64,000 nt of DNA from Caldilineaceae bacterium (GCA_022842065.1 JALHQH010000011.1:1-64000), one strand, 5' to 3'; shown: positions 9,525 through 19,154, numbered from the stretch's first letter. The notes: a model not told the origin generated them from the sequence alone. Program-made: numbers and translations.

Positions 9525-9646
9525 CACTGTCAAGGGAATTCTGAGGGATTAGGTTTGCTCGTCGGGGATTGCCAAATCCCCGGCCTATGTCGGGGATTTG
9601 GCAATCCCCGACGAGCGGTAAACCAACAAAACTTAGATGACACTGT
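9525..9646. mobile_element. MITE-like element with 26-bp inner palindrome (family CASTGTYA)
   Basis: A perfect 26-bp inverted repeat (9557-9582 and 9591-9616, 8-base loop) sits inside degenerate outer ends CACTGTCAAGGGAATTCTG and AAAACTTAGATGACACTG. Similar outer ends flank 25627-25791. The element separates the ATPase and permease genes and would form a strong hairpin in their transcript. No coding capacity. Confidence 0.55.
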
Positions 9647-9652
9647 ACTATG

Positions 9653-10441
9653 CTAGCCTAGTGCCATTGCCATAGTTGGCGAGGAACCGTTTAAACTCGG
9701 CGTGGTGACTGGGGTGTCTACCACTGGTCGCCGTCTTGTATCGGCGCTAATCAGCCCATTTTGAATTTCGACCGTGCGCGGAATCTGGGCGGCCAGCTCT
9801 TTGTCATGTGTCACCATCAACATCGTTTTGCCCCGTTCCACCAGTTGATGGAAAAGCGCAAAGACCTCGCCCGCGGTCTTTGAATCGAGGTTGCCGGTCG
9901 GTTCATCGCCCACCAGCAAGGGTGGATCGTTGGCCAAGGCGCGTGCAATGGCCGCGCGCTGTTGCTGCCCACCCGAGACCATGCTCGGTAGCTTGTTGGC
10001 CTGATCCGCCAGACCGACGAGTTCGAGCAGATCCATGGCGCGTTCGCGACGTTCCTTGCGGCTGTATTTGCGGGCAAATTCCATGGGCAGCACCACATTT
10101 TGCAACAGGCTGAGCGCCGGCAACATCTGGAAGAATTGGAAGATGATCCCTACCTGTTCGCCACGCCAGACGGCCAGTTGGTTCTCACTCATCTTGTGGA
10201 CCGGCTGCCCCGTCACCATAATTTCGCCGTCAGTGGGGCGGTCGATGCCAGTGATCATGTTGAGCAGCGTTGATTTGCCATTGCCCGAAGGACCAATGAT
10301 CGCAACGAACTCACCAGCCTCTACCTGAAGCGAAATCCCTTTGAGAATGGTCACGTCACTGTTGCCGACCTTGAAGGCTTTTGTTACATTCTGCACCGCA
10401 ACCACCGGTGAATTTGCTGGGCGCACTTGCTTATCGTTCAT
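9653..10441 (-). CDS. ABC transporter ATPase of the MacB/LolD type
   Basis: A 262-residue ATPase. Walker A is GPSGNGKST, the signature is VSGGQQQR, and Walker B ends in [15 protein letters not shown], the typical LolD/MacB/FtsE form. It supplies ATP hydrolysis to the FtsX-like permease 150 bases downstream. ATG at 10441 is chosen because the conserved [11 protein letters not shown] strand begins soon after it and because further upstream codons lie in the GC-rich repeat. The Shine-Dalgarno sequence (GAGGA) is rather distant, about 14 bases. The 22-residue tail beyond the ATPase core has no known motif. Confidence 0.9.
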   Translation of the reverse strand: MNDKQVRPANSPVVAVQNVTKAFKVGNSDVTILKGISLQVEAGEFVAIIGPSGNGKSTLLNMITGIDRPTDGEIMVTGQPVHKMSENQLAVWRGEQVGIIFQFFQMLPALSLLQNVVLPMEFARKYSRKERRERAMDLLELVGLADQANKLPSMVSGGQQQRAAIARALANDPPLLVGDEPTGNLDSKTAGEVFALFHQLVERGKTMLMVTHDKELAAQIPRTVEIQNGLISADTRRRPVVDTPVTTPSLNGSSPTMAMALG

Positions 10442-10495
10442 GGTTGATGGCGATCCTCTGCGATAAAATTTAGCTATAAGTGGGTAGAACCGAGC

Positions 10496-10627
10496 GTAAC
10501 GACTCACCCCCTCCTCGCCTCCCCCTGCTAAGGGGAGGAACCGTTGACGAGATGACAGTTCCCTCCCCAAACTGGGGAGCGCGCCTAGCAGGCAACCGCT
10601 TCTAGGCGCGGGAGGGGTTAGCCGTTA
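10496..10627. repeat. MITE-like palindromic element, copy 2 (family GTAACTAC)
   Basis: Ends GTAACGACTCACCCC and GGGGTTAGCCGTTA enclose several nested GC-rich hairpins, including CTAGGCGCG with its complement. It lies between the TetR gene and the ATPase gene on the minus strand and could attenuate read-through between them. Confidence 0.6.
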
Positions 10628-10644
10628 AATCGCGCAATAAAAAG

Positions 10645-11247
10645 TTAGCGGGGCAGCCAGCCGTAGAGTAGCATATCGACCAGCGTTTGGCCCATGGCCG
10701 CCCGTCCACCAGCGACGTTATGCTCAATTGCTTCCGCAGGTACTTGATGGACACTCTGGAGCAGCACGTTCAAGGCCATGGCGGCCAAACCGTGATCCAT
10801 CAGCGGCCTGATCGCCCCGCGTTCTTCCGCAGCTTTGAGCGCGTCGATAATCGGTATGGTCATTGACGCAAGGGCAAGTTCGCTAAGTTCTGCGGCGATC
10901 TGTGGCTCGATCGCCGGTAGGTCAGCATGAGCCATACGCGCTAGATCCATTGGTGGCTGCGAGATGATCCAAGTGGCCACCGCATTCATCTGCGCGGAAA
11001 GATCAGCTCCCGCTGCGGCAATCGCTTGGGCCATGCCCTCGCGGTGGCGATGAAAGCTTCGGCGCATGACTTCGACAAATAGTCCCTCTTTGCCACCTGG
11101 CGCATAATAATAAAGTGAGGCATGGCGCATCCCCACCGCGGCGGCAATATCGCGCAACTTGACCGCCGCAAAGCCCCGCTTGGAGAAAAGCTCCTCGGCG
11201 ACGCTTAAAATCTGTTCTCGGGTTTCATTATTTGGTATATCAGTCAT
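10645..11247 (-). CDS. TetR/AcrR-family repressor
   Basis: A 200-residue TetR-type repressor. The helix-turn-helix runs from about residue 10 to 55, with ILSVAEELFSKRGFAAVKLRDIAAAVGM and then HASLYYYAPGGKEGLF, the standard recognition-helix end. The C-terminal part binds an unknown ligand. It heads a minus-strand run with the ATPase and permease genes, so it probably controls that transporter. It is divergent from a second TetR gene, and the two share the 256-base region in between. Confidence 0.85.
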   Translation of the reverse strand: MTDIPNNETREQILSVAEELFSKRGFAAVKLRDIAAAVGMRHASLYYYAPGGKEGLFVEVMRRSFHRHREGMAQAIAAAGADLSAQMNAVATWIISQPPMDLARMAHADLPAIEPQIAAELSELALASMTIPIIDALKAAEERGAIRPLMDHGLAAMALNVLLQSVHQVPAEAIEHNVAGGRAAMGQTLVDMLLYGWLPR

Positions 11248-11417
11248 ATTTTACCTACAATTTGGTAGAATTCTAAGGGCAGCAGGCGAAATTGACTGTA
11301 TCCACCGTTCCAATCTTTTTCATTTTGCGAACAAATATTGTTCAAACATTGTGCAATCCCTCATTTTATCCGATTACACGAATTTAACGAATTTGATAAA
11401 TTAACAGCGTTTACCTA

Positions 11418-11446
11418 TTGACAGAATAAGATAAACGGTGTATAGT
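11418..11446 (+). promoter_or_regulatory. Consensus sigma-70 promoter
   Basis: TTGACA (11418-11423), 17 bases, then TATAGT (11441-11446). It should drive the plus-strand TetR gene that begins at 11504. Confidence 0.75.
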
Positions 11447-11470
11447 AAATAGCGTAAGATAAACAGTGTA
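11427..11470 (+). promoter_or_regulatory. Direct-repeat operator pair overlapping the promoter
   Basis: TAAGATAAACGGTGTA (11427-11442) and TAAGATAAACAGTGTA (11455-11470) differ at one base and start 28 bases apart, close to whole helical turns. The first overlaps the spacer and -10 element. They are likely binding sites of the TetR protein encoded just downstream, which would give autorepression. Confidence 0.6.
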
Positions 11471-11503
11471 AAGCAATCGATCAAGCAAAGAATAGGGTTT
11501 CAC

Positions 11504-12205
11504 GTGTCAAGACCGCGTCAAGTCGAACTCAACGAAGCGACGAGCAGTGCCATCAAAGAGACCGCCCGCCGGCTGATGGCAGAGAAGGGGACGGCTGGCC
11601 TGAGTTTACGTGCCATCGCCCGCGAGTTGGCGCTTACGGCACCGGCACTCTATCACTACTTTGCCTCGCTGGACGAGCTAATCACCGCGCTGATTGTCGA
11701 TGCGTTCACGAGCCAAGCAACGTATACCCGGCAGGCGCGCGATAGTGCGGCCGCGACCGGCGCTTGTTTGCGCGAACAACTCTTTACTGCGGCCTTGGCC
11801 TATCGCCAGTGGGCGCTTGATCATGCGACTGACTATCAGTTGATCTATGGCAACCCCATTCCTGGCTATGTCGCGCCGGTAGAGATTACCACACCGGCCG
11901 CGCAAAAAAGTGGCGAACTCTTTATGGAGATCCTCAGCGCAACCATCCACGCTGGGGAGATGACGATTCCGGCGATCTACCGCCAGATTCCGCCGACGGT
12001 TCAAGCTCACTACCAAGCCAAGTTTGGCATGGGCGGCGAGCCGGCGCAGATCTTTCACGTCATGAACCTGGTTTGGAGCATGATGCATGGGATGATTGCG
12101 TTGGAAATTTACAACCATGCCGCCCCGGTCGTGGGCGATACGGATGCATTTTTTGCCCAGGCGATGCAGCAGTTGTTGGATACCGTTGGTGTCAATCGCG
12201 CTTAG
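11504..12205 (+). CDS. TetR-family regulator with WHG-type ligand domain
   Basis: A 233-residue TetR protein. The DNA-binding part is ARRLMAEKGTAGLSLRAIARELALTAPALYHYF, ending near residue 55. The C-terminal part (IYGNPIPGY followed by alpha-helical segments) fits the WHG/TetR_C_13 family. The start is GTG at 11504; the family arrangement supports it, and AGGG lies nearby upstream. Three oxidoreductase or membrane genes follow on the same strand and are probably its targets. Confidence 0.8.
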   Translation: MSRPRQVELNEATSSAIKETARRLMAEKGTAGLSLRAIARELALTAPALYHYFASLDELITALIVDAFTSQATYTRQARDSAAATGACLREQLFTAALAYRQWALDHATDYQLIYGNPIPGYVAPVEITTPAAQKSGELFMEILSATIHAGEMTIPAIYRQIPPTVQAHYQAKFGMGGEPAQIFHVMNLVWSMMHGMIALEIYNHAAPVVGDTDAFFAQAMQQLLDTVGVNRA

Positions 12206-12310
12206 CCGCTAGCGTTTCCCGATAGAGTCAATCAGCAGATCACTGCAAGTACCGAATACCATCAGGTATTGTGGTCTCTTTTGTGTACCCAAATTTCAGG
12301 AGAGAAACTG

Positions 12311-13498
12311 ATGAAAATCAACCGACGACAATTTTTGCGAGGGGTGGGTGCGGTGACCGTGTTGGTCATCGGGGGTGGAGTCTATCGTGCCGTTGACCAA
12401 GGCGTCTTTGCCGCCGGCAGCGGCCCTGCCTATGCCGAGTGGTCCGATTGGCGCACCGCCCCGGCAGACGGTCCGCTGCGCCTGGTACAGTCCGCGATTC
12501 TGGCCGCCAACCCGCACAACACGCAGCCCTGGCTTTTTCGAGTCAGCGACAACCAGATCGAGCTTTTTGCCGACACCAGCCGTCACTTGGGGACGATGGA
12601 CCCCTATCTGCGCGAAATGCACATCGGCTTGGGGTGCGCCGTCGAGAATATGGTACTGACCGCGGCCGCAACTGGTTATGCCGTGGATCTCACGTTGACC
12701 GACGGTGAGTTGGCGCTACCGTCTGCAACGCCGCAGATGGAAAAAGTTGCGACATTGCAGTTGACGGCTGCCGCAGCACAAAGCAGCTCCCTGTACGATG
12801 CCATTCCCAACCGGCATACCAACCGCTATAACTATGACCGCACCCGCGCGGTTGCTGCGCCGTTGCTTGCTGAAATGAGCGCACTGGTCAAAAGTGAAGC
12901 GGCGGTGCAACTTTTTACCTATCAGCAAGGGAGTGCCGCCTTCAAGACCTTTGCCGCGGCAACGGTGGCGAGCACGGAAACGATCATTGCCGATCATGAA
13001 ATGGCCTACGACAGCTTTCGCTGGATTGACCGCAGTTGGCAAGCGGTGCAACAGGAAAAAGATGGCCCTTACATTGATACGGCGGGCGTTCCCGGCTACT
13101 TGCGTGCCTTAGTCAAACTGTTACCACCGACATCACAAGCACAAATTGATGCCGGCTGGCTATCTGGTACGCAAACGGCCATGGAAAATACCGATGTGCT
13201 CGGTTTTCTCGCCGTGCCCAACCTCTATGATCGTGCAAATGCCCTACGTGTTGGCCGCATCTGGCAACGCTTACACCTCTGGGCAACCGTCAACGGTCTG
13301 GCCATGCAGCCGATCAACCAACTGCCCGAAGTGGTAGATCGTGATCGCCAACTGGGGCGCGCTGCGGCAACCGCGGCGCTCATGGACACATTGACGGCTG
13401 ACCCAACCTGGCGTCCCACTTTTGCCTTTCGCCTGGGCTATCCCCTGAACGATATCTTACCGAGCGCCCGCCGGCCAGTGGCGGAAGTGCTGCTCTAA
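12311..13498 (+). CDS. Acg-like FMN-binding nitroreductase with Tat signal
   Basis: A 395-residue protein. The N terminus (RRQFLRGVGAVTVLVIGGG) is a twin-arginine signal or anchor, so the enzyme should be exported already folded with its flavin. The NPHNTQPWLF motif is typical of the Acg/Rv3131-type nitroreductase family, and a later RIWQRLHLWATVNGLAMQPINQ segment matches the C-terminal half. AGGAG lies seven bases before ATG 12311, which favours it over the upstream frame start. The family is thought to bind FMN, sometimes without reductase activity. It sits in a TetR-led run with a DUF4386-like membrane protein and an NAD-binding reductase, which suggests a response to a toxic compound. Confidence 0.75.
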   Translation: MKINRRQFLRGVGAVTVLVIGGGVYRAVDQGVFAAGSGPAYAEWSDWRTAPADGPLRLVQSAILAANPHNTQPWLFRVSDNQIELFADTSRHLGTMDPYLREMHIGLGCAVENMVLTAAATGYAVDLTLTDGELALPSATPQMEKVATLQLTAAAAQSSSLYDAIPNRHTNRYNYDRTRAVAAPLLAEMSALVKSEAAVQLFTYQQGSAAFKTFAAATVASTETIIADHEMAYDSFRWIDRSWQAVQQEKDGPYIDTAGVPGYLRALVKLLPPTSQAQIDAGWLSGTQTAMENTDVLGFLAVPNLYDRANALRVGRIWQRLHLWATVNGLAMQPINQLPEVVDRDRQLGRAAATAALMDTLTADPTWRPTFAFRLGYPLNDILPSARRPVAEVLL

Positions 13499-13630
13499 AC
13501 ATCATAAACCGGTATAACAGAAACTGAGTTGATCGCCGAACGTCGCTTCGGTGTTCTTCAACGCGGCCTTTGACCTGACAAAACTAGCTGACAACCTACC
13601 AATTTACCAAAAATATCTAGGAGATCTACC

Positions 13631-14350
13631 ATGAACATGACCAAGTCCTTCCGTTACAGCGCGTTCGTCCTGCTGATCAGCGAATTTCTGCTCATTTTTG
13701 CCCCACTGGCGATCCTCGGTGCGGCAATCAATTGGCCGGCCAGTCTCGATGAACCGGCCAGTGTCAACCTACCCTTGATCTTAGCGCAAGCCACTGCGGT
13801 CAAGCTTGGTTACTCTCTCTACCTGCTTTACTCAGTCTTGATCATCCCCGTTGCTTTTGTCATCTCACGCACGGTTGCCGGCGGGAAGGGGCCTAACACG
13901 CTCCTCCACATTGCCAATGGCTTTGCGATTGGCTCCGCGGTGTTGCGCGTATTGGGGATCATTCGCTGGTTGATTCCCATGCCAATCCTCGCCCGTATTT
14001 ACACCGACCCGGCAACCTCTCCCGCCACCCGCGAAGCGGTGGCGGCGATGTACGACATGTTGAACGCCTATGCTGGTTCGATCGGTGAAGTGCTCGGCGT
14101 TGGCTTCTTTGCTGCGCTTTGGGTTGGGATTACTGCCTTTGTGATTTTGCGTGACGGCACGCTGCCCCGGTGGATCGGGGTCTACGGGTTGCTGAGTGCC
14201 GTTGCCCTTACCGCCGGTCTGCTGGAGATCATCGAGATCGATGCCGGCGCACTGCTCTCCGTCAATGTGACGATGTTACACTTCTGGTGGCTCTTTATTG
14301 CCGTCATTATACTCTTCCGCCCGCAATGGGTGCGCACCCTTTCCAGTTGA
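13631..14350 (+). CDS. DUF4386-like integral membrane protein
   Basis: A 239-residue hydrophobic protein with about six transmembrane segments and only short loops. Order and phrases (YSLYLLYSVLIIPVAF, then LRVLGIIRWLI, then a GEVLGVGFF helix and a final FWWLFIAVIILF helix) resemble the DUF4386 family, whose function is unknown. ATG 13631 follows TAGGAG by six bases. It lies between the Acg-like enzyme and the NAD-binding reductase and is probably co-transcribed. Confidence 0.6.
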   Translation: MNMTKSFRYSAFVLLISEFLLIFAPLAILGAAINWPASLDEPASVNLPLILAQATAVKLGYSLYLLYSVLIIPVAFVISRTVAGGKGPNTLLHIANGFAIGSAVLRVLGIIRWLIPMPILARIYTDPATSPATREAVAAMYDMLNAYAGSIGEVLGVGFFAALWVGITAFVILRDGTLPRWIGVYGLLSAVALTAGLLEIIEIDAGALLSVNVTMLHFWWLFIAVIILFRPQWVRTLSS

Positions 14351-14381
14351 CGTATACCGCAAATTTTTCTGAATTAACCCG

Positions 14382-14407
14382 TCCCGTCGGGACACATGAG
14401 CTTAGGA
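14382..14407 (+). repeat. 26-bp dispersed repeat carrying a Shine-Dalgarno sequence
   Basis: TCCCGTCGGGACACATGAGC plus TTAGGA resembles copies at 54729-54754 and 56878-56903 (TCCCGTAGGGACAC-TGAC-TTAGGA). Here its last bases form the AGGAG ribosome-binding site of the next gene. Confidence 0.55.
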
Positions 14408-14411
14408 GCAA

Positions 14412-15362
14412 ATGATTATGTCCAACAATTTACACGTTATTTTTGGTACTGGCCCCGTCGGTATGGCAATCATGGATCAACTGGTCGCCAAGGAACTGCC
14501 CGTCCGCATGGTCAACCGTAGCGGCAAAACCGCCGAGGTGCTGCCCACAGGGGTTGAGCTAATTAGTGGCAATGTTGCCGATACGAGTTTTGCCATCAAA
14601 GCGGCCAAGGGTGCCACGGTGCTCTATAACGCCATGAATCCCGCGTACAGCAAATGGCCTGAACTCTTCCCACCACTGCAAGCCGGTGCCATTGCTGCCG
14701 CCGAAGCGAATAGGGCGAAACTGGTCGTGATGGATAACCTCTACATGTACGGCGATCCCAATGGTCAACCCATGACCGAAACAACCCCCAACCGTGCCCA
14801 TACCAAGAAGGGCAAACTGCGTGCCCAAATGGCGGCTGATTTGATGGCTGCCCACAATGCGGGGCGGGTCCAAGTCGTGGTGGGCCGTGCGTCGGACTTT
14901 ATCGGGCCGCGGGTATCGGCCTCGGCAATGGGGGGTGATTTAGTGATCAAGGCTGCCATTAAAGGGAAAGCGGCCCAAGTGGTTGGTGACCTTGACACGC
15001 CCCACAGTTACACCTACATGCCGGACATTGGCCGGGCGCTGGTGACCCTGGCAACCCATGATGATGCCTTCGGCCAGGTCTGGCACCTGCCCACGCCTAA
15101 GGCTGTTAGCACCCGGCGCATGTTGGAATTGATTTACGCAGAAGCCGGTCAACCGCTCAAGATCCAAGTCGCGCCCAAGTGGTTGCTGCGCATCATTGGC
15201 CTCTTTAACCCCGATGCGGGTGAATTAGTGGAGATGGTCTACGAGTTTGAAAAGCCTTTTATTATTGATGACCGCAAATTTGTCGGGCGCTTTGAATGGC
15301 ACGCAACGGGGCTGGAGACTGTGATTCGGGAGACGGTGGCGTGGTTTAGGCTAAAAGCGTGA
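14412..15362 (+). CDS. NAD(P)-dependent epimerase/reductase
   Basis: A 316-residue Rossmann-fold protein of the extended SDR/NmrA type. The nucleotide loop is FGTGPVG near residues 11-17. NAMNPAYSKW and LVVMDNLYMYGDPNGQP follow, as in NAD-dependent epimerase-like proteins. The catalytic Tyr-x-x-x-Lys triad is not obvious, as Y at YMYG is not followed by a Lys four residues later, so enzymatic activity is uncertain. Two ATGs (14412 and 14418) are possible; AGGAG sits four and ten bases before them. It is the last gene of the TetR-led run. Confidence 0.75.
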   Translation: MIMSNNLHVIFGTGPVGMAIMDQLVAKELPVRMVNRSGKTAEVLPTGVELISGNVADTSFAIKAAKGATVLYNAMNPAYSKWPELFPPLQAGAIAAAEANRAKLVVMDNLYMYGDPNGQPMTETTPNRAHTKKGKLRAQMAADLMAAHNAGRVQVVVGRASDFIGPRVSASAMGGDLVIKAAIKGKAAQVVGDLDTPHSYTYMPDIGRALVTLATHDDAFGQVWHLPTPKAVSTRRMLELIYAEAGQPLKIQVAPKWLLRIIGLFNPDAGELVEMVYEFEKPFIIDDRKFVGRFEWHATGLETVIRETVAWFRLKA

Positions 15363-15570
15363 GCCGCTAACGATTGCTATTATCGCTTGGGTCATTTCAT
15401 ACAAGAGTGCGATCACTCTAACAGATAAAAAGTGCTAATTATATATGATATGTTCATGCTCTGCACAGAGTATGAACATACTTCTGGCTTTGTTCAGAAA
15501 TAACTTCGTGCGTTGAGATATCGCGATACACTGCCGCTTGACCGTCACCGCAAGCAAAAGGAAAAACGCA

Positions 15571-16602
15571 ATGAAACTAGGCAAGATCGCATTGATCAGC
15601 AGCCTGCTCGTGTTGCTGTTTCTGCCATACCGCAATGCACTGGCGCACCAGCCGTACTGCGAACAAGCTGATCTAACGTCGGCCAATCCCTGGCAAGTAC
15701 CGGATGTGGCCGTCTCTTCTGCCTATTTTGGGAATCTGTATCCAGCGGGGGACGTTGATTACTTTACCTTTGCGGCATCCGCTGGTCAGTCGGTGCTATT
15801 GAGCTTGAGCATCCCTGCGATCGACGGCCAAGCAGAATTTGCACCGGTTATGGTTGTCTTCGGCCCAGGGCTCGATGGGGATAAACCAGACCAGCTGCCT
15901 GCGCAAATCAGTGTTCCCAAAGGGCAAGGGGCATTGCTGGTGCCGCTTGGTGATGCGCCGGTCTATTGGTTTGAGCCATTTGGAAAACGATATTACTGGA
16001 ACTGGGAGAATTACTTCCTTGCTACGCCAGAAACTGCTACCTATACGGTTGCCTTATGGCATCCGCAGGACCAATTAGGCCGCTATGCGTTTGTCATCGG
16101 CGCAGCGGAGATCCGCGGCGGCGATCCAGCATGTATGGCTGCCATGAACGATTACTGGACGCCGCTCATGGCCGGGGAGAGCCCTTACCCCGCCAACGCG
16201 GTTGCGACAGCAGAGACTCATGATCACGCCGCTGGCTCAGCGCATGACCATAGCCAACTGTTGGAAGTGACAACAGCGTTGACACCCTTTGTCGACTTGC
16301 AGGTGATGGCATTGGCTGATGGCGGCTACAATGTGCGCGTGCAAACGTTGAACTTCACCTTCGCGCCACAACATGTCGGTCTAGATCCGATGGGTGACGA
16401 AGGGCATGCCCATCTGTATATCGACGATGTCAAAATTGCTCGTCTTTACGGTGAGTGGTACTACCTCGAAGCGCTGCCGGCTAATGCAGAGCTGATTTCC
16501 GTCGTGCTCTATGCTAATAATCACCAAGCACTGGCTGTCGATGGGGTAGCAATTAGTGATATGGTGAAGGTTGCCGATATTATGCCCGCGCCAACATATT
16601 AA
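15571..16602 (+). CDS. Secreted His-rich two-domain protein
   Basis: A 343-residue protein with a signal peptide ending near NALA-HQ (about residue 27). The first domain (about 30-190) has an AGDVDYFTFAASAGQSVLLSLSI stretch similar to pre-peptidase-type beta-sandwich domains. A His-rich linker (ETHDHAAGSAHDHSQ) leads to a second domain with FTFAPQHVG, DEGHAHLYIDDVKIARLYG and ELISVVLYANNHQALAVDG. That second pattern is known to me from exported bacterial proteins without assigned function. Clustered histidines could bind copper or zinc, which is an inference. ATG 15571 is chosen because AAGGA lies eight bases before it and the signal peptide follows directly. Confidence 0.65.
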   Translation: MKLGKIALISSLLVLLFLPYRNALAHQPYCEQADLTSANPWQVPDVAVSSAYFGNLYPAGDVDYFTFAASAGQSVLLSLSIPAIDGQAEFAPVMVVFGPGLDGDKPDQLPAQISVPKGQGALLVPLGDAPVYWFEPFGKRYYWNWENYFLATPETATYTVALWHPQDQLGRYAFVIGAAEIRGGDPACMAAMNDYWTPLMAGESPYPANAVATAETHDHAAGSAHDHSQLLEVTTALTPFVDLQVMALADGGYNVRVQTLNFTFAPQHVGLDPMGDEGHAHLYIDDVKIARLYGEWYYLEALPANAELISVVLYANNHQALAVDGVAISDMVKVADIMPAPTY

Positions 16603-16704
16603 AGGGATGTGGGCTGGCCAATTCGTTCCTATCGCTCGTATGGCGTGCAGGCTAGTTCGCAAGTAATCTGGACAATCACTGTCGTGTTTTCTCCTTTCGC
16701 TCAG

Positions 16705-18279
16705 CTACGTCCGCAACTCGACCGGTGCCGATTTCCAATCGGTAACTGTGCGAGTGGCCGTATCAAAGTTGACACCGACTTGGGTGACTGGCTTGTTGTG
16801 GAGGCGGTACTTCTGATAGTACGCTTTGTCCTGGATTTGGTCAAGGGCGACCATTGCATCCTTGTTGAGCTTGAACTCGAAGAGGTAGATGTGGTCGCTA
16901 ACTTCAATGACCGCATCAATTCGGCCATTGCCGGTCTTGATCTCCGCGGCAATCCGCAGCCCGATCAGCTTGAAGATGAGGTAGAAGATCGTCTGGTAGT
17001 ATTTCTCGTTGTTGATCTGCAAATCATAGTCGATGTTGGCGTAGAGCGTCTTTAGAATTTCAAAAAACTGTTCGAGCTGGTTGGCCTGCAACGCCTCAAT
17101 TAACTGCCAGAGATAACTGGTGCTAAAGCCTGGTTCCAAATTGCTAAAGGTGTCCAATACATTGGCGAGAAAGGCATTGCGCACCTCATAGTTCGGATAG
17201 GAAAGCGTAAAGAGTTGGCTCTCTTTGTCGTAACCCTTAATCGTTAGATAGCCGGTCTGAAAGAGCAACGGCACAATCGCCAACCGCCGAATATCGTAGA
17301 TGCTAAAGGCAGTTTCGGCGACCTGTAACTCTTCAAACCGTTCAATGTCGGGGTTGCCGTGGCGCAGCAAATGGACCAGGAAGTTGGGCGTACCGGTCTC
17401 AAACCAGTGGTTAGCAAAGCGTTGGGTTTTGAAGAGCAGCAAGGTGGAAAAGGGATTGTAGACATTTTCACCGTCAGGCGCAAAGCAGAAGCCGTTGTAC
17501 CAGGTGCGCATTTTGTCAATAAAGGCGTCGAAGGAAATGTCCTCTTTTTCGGCAAAGGCCGTAATGTATTCCTGTAGATGGGCGCGGATTTCTGCCTCAG
17601 TCAAGCCGGTTGCCGTCGCCATCGATATCTGTAGCGTCAAATCGTCCAGGTTATTCAGATCGGAAAAGATGCTGACCTTGGTAAACTTGCTAATCCCAGT
17701 GATAAAGACAAAGCGGATATAAGCATCCATTGCTTTAATGACGCCATAAAAGCCTTTGAGCACACGGCGGATCTCCTCGGCCTCTTCTAAATTTTGCAGG
17801 TTATCCAGGATTGGCTTGTCGTACTCATCAATCAGGATGACGACGCGCTGTTCTTTGCTCTGCTCTGCTAGCGCACGGATTAACTCACGGAATTGACGTG
17901 CCGGTGGACCCGCAACAAGTTCCACCTGATGACGGGTTGCACTCTCTTCCAAGTAGACTGTAAGTACCTCGTTCAATTGCTCTGCTGATTGAACTGGTTC
18001 ATCCGCAAAATTAAAGCGAATCACTGGATAGGAGGTCCAGTCATAGTCGGTTTGCTCATCAATCCACAATCCCTTGAACAACTCACGGTTGCCATGAAAC
18101 AGTTCACTTAGCGTCGAGATCATCAAACTCTTGCCAAAGCGCCGCGGGCGCGACAAAAAGTAGACGCCCTTGTAGTTGCGCACAAGCTCATAAATGTGGC
18201 GGGTCTTGTCAATATAGAGATAGCCGCCCTTGATGATATCCCGAAAGACCGCGGTGCCGATGGGTAGTGGTTTTAGCAT
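16705..18279 (-). CDS. AAA-ATPase-like protein with PD-(D/E)XK nuclease domain (DUF1703 type)
   Basis: A 524-residue protein of the AAA-ATPase_like (PF09820) plus PD-(D/E)XK nuclease (PF08011) family. The start LPIGTAVFRDIIKGGYLYIDKT is highly typical. Walker A is PRRFGKSLMISTL, a family variant without the first glycines, and Walker B is VVILIDEYDKP. The C-terminal nuclease core reads GRIDAVIEV, then YLFEFKLNKDA (E-x-K). Such genes are abundant in Bacteroidetes, Chloroflexi and other environmental lineages and spread readily, but their role is unresolved. ATG 18279 has GGAG seven bases upstream and begins the conserved N terminus; the longer frame is antisense to the next gene. Confidence 0.9.
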   Translation of the reverse strand: MLKPLPIGTAVFRDIIKGGYLYIDKTRHIYELVRNYKGVYFLSRPRRFGKSLMISTLSELFHGNRELFKGLWIDEQTDYDWTSYPVIRFNFADEPVQSAEQLNEVLTVYLEESATRHQVELVAGPPARQFRELIRALAEQSKEQRVVILIDEYDKPILDNLQNLEEAEEIRRVLKGFYGVIKAMDAYIRFVFITGISKFTKVSIFSDLNNLDDLTLQISMATATGLTEAEIRAHLQEYITAFAEKEDISFDAFIDKMRTWYNGFCFAPDGENVYNPFSTLLLFKTQRFANHWFETGTPNFLVHLLRHGNPDIERFEELQVAETAFSIYDIRRLAIVPLLFQTGYLTIKGYDKESQLFTLSYPNYEVRNAFLANVLDTFSNLEPGFSTSYLWQLIEALQANQLEQFFEILKTLYANIDYDLQINNEKYYQTIFYLIFKLIGLRIAAEIKTGNGRIDAVIEVSDHIYLFEFKLNKDAMVALDQIQDKAYYQKYRLHNKPVTQVGVNFDTATRTVTDWKSAPVELRT

Positions 18280-18370
18280 TGCACGCTCCACATGCTGTGA
18301 CAGTAACCAGTTAACTGTATTGATTATACCACACCCCATGTTCACGCCCGCAACGTAAAAACCAAACAGC

Positions 18371-19066
18371 CTACCCGCCCGGCATCCCCACCAGCCACTG
18401 GTGCAGCGGCAAAATCGCCTTGGCGTAATCAAAACAAAGATCAACCAACGCTGACGAGGTAATCGTCGGCAGCGCAATCGCTGGCGAAACAGCCACGATC
18501 CCCTTCTTTTTGAGCAACTCGCCACGAGGGTGATCCTTGTCGTAGCCGGTGGGGACGCGGCTGTAGGCACCGCTGCCATCAATGCGCAGACCCGCCTTTT
18601 GCGCAGTGGCCAAAGCCTCGGTCAACGCTTTGCCACGCTGCGGGTAATCCACCGCTTTGCGGTAGATCGCCAGTGTCGCTGGGGGGAAAATGTACATACC
18701 GCCGGCAAGCCAGGCCCCACTGCGGTCGAGCTGAAAATAATAGCCCGGCTCTTCCATCTTCTTGCCCGTTCCTTCCCACCACGCGATCCCAAGGTTGGTC
18801 TTGTACGGCGTTTTGTCCTTGCTGAAGCGCACATCGCGATAGATGCGCATGATCGAGCCGGACCCGTTGAGACTGGTGCTGTACTGCAGGCCGGGCGCAA
18901 GGGTTTGGAGCCGTTCGCCCAGCGCTTCCACAAAAGCCTGTGCCGGCTGTTGCACGCTCTCCTGGAAGCGCGCCTTGTTCTCTTCAAACCACTCCTTGGC
19001 ATTGAAGATGGCGATCTCTTCAAAGAAGGTGATGGCATCCTGTGGAAAGCCTGTAAAGTTTGACAT
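18371..19066 (-). CDS. DUF2461 family protein
   Basis: A 231-residue cytoplasmic protein of the DUF2461 (TIGR02453) family. Diagnostic phrases are FTGFPQDAITFFEEIAIFNAKEWFEENKARF near the start, RIYRDVRFSKDKTPYKTNLGI in the middle, and the YYFQLDRSGAWLAGGMY strand. The length is standard. No enzymatic role is known for the family. It lies upstream of the ATPase/nuclease gene on the same strand with a gap of about 90 bases. Confidence 0.9.
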   Translation of the reverse strand: MSNFTGFPQDAITFFEEIAIFNAKEWFEENKARFQESVQQPAQAFVEALGERLQTLAPGLQYSTSLNGSGSIMRIYRDVRFSKDKTPYKTNLGIAWWEGTGKKMEEPGYYFQLDRSGAWLAGGMYIFPPATLAIYRKAVDYPQRGKALTEALATAQKAGLRIDGSGAYSRVPTGYDKDHPRGELLKKKGIVAVSPAIALPTITSSALVDLCFDYAKAILPLHQWLVGMPGG

Positions 19067-19154
19067 GATTCCCTCACATGATTATCTGATCGCTGATATA
19101 TCCTGTTCCAGCACTGTTTTGAACACAGAAAAGCGCCGCGTCTATACTCGGCTC

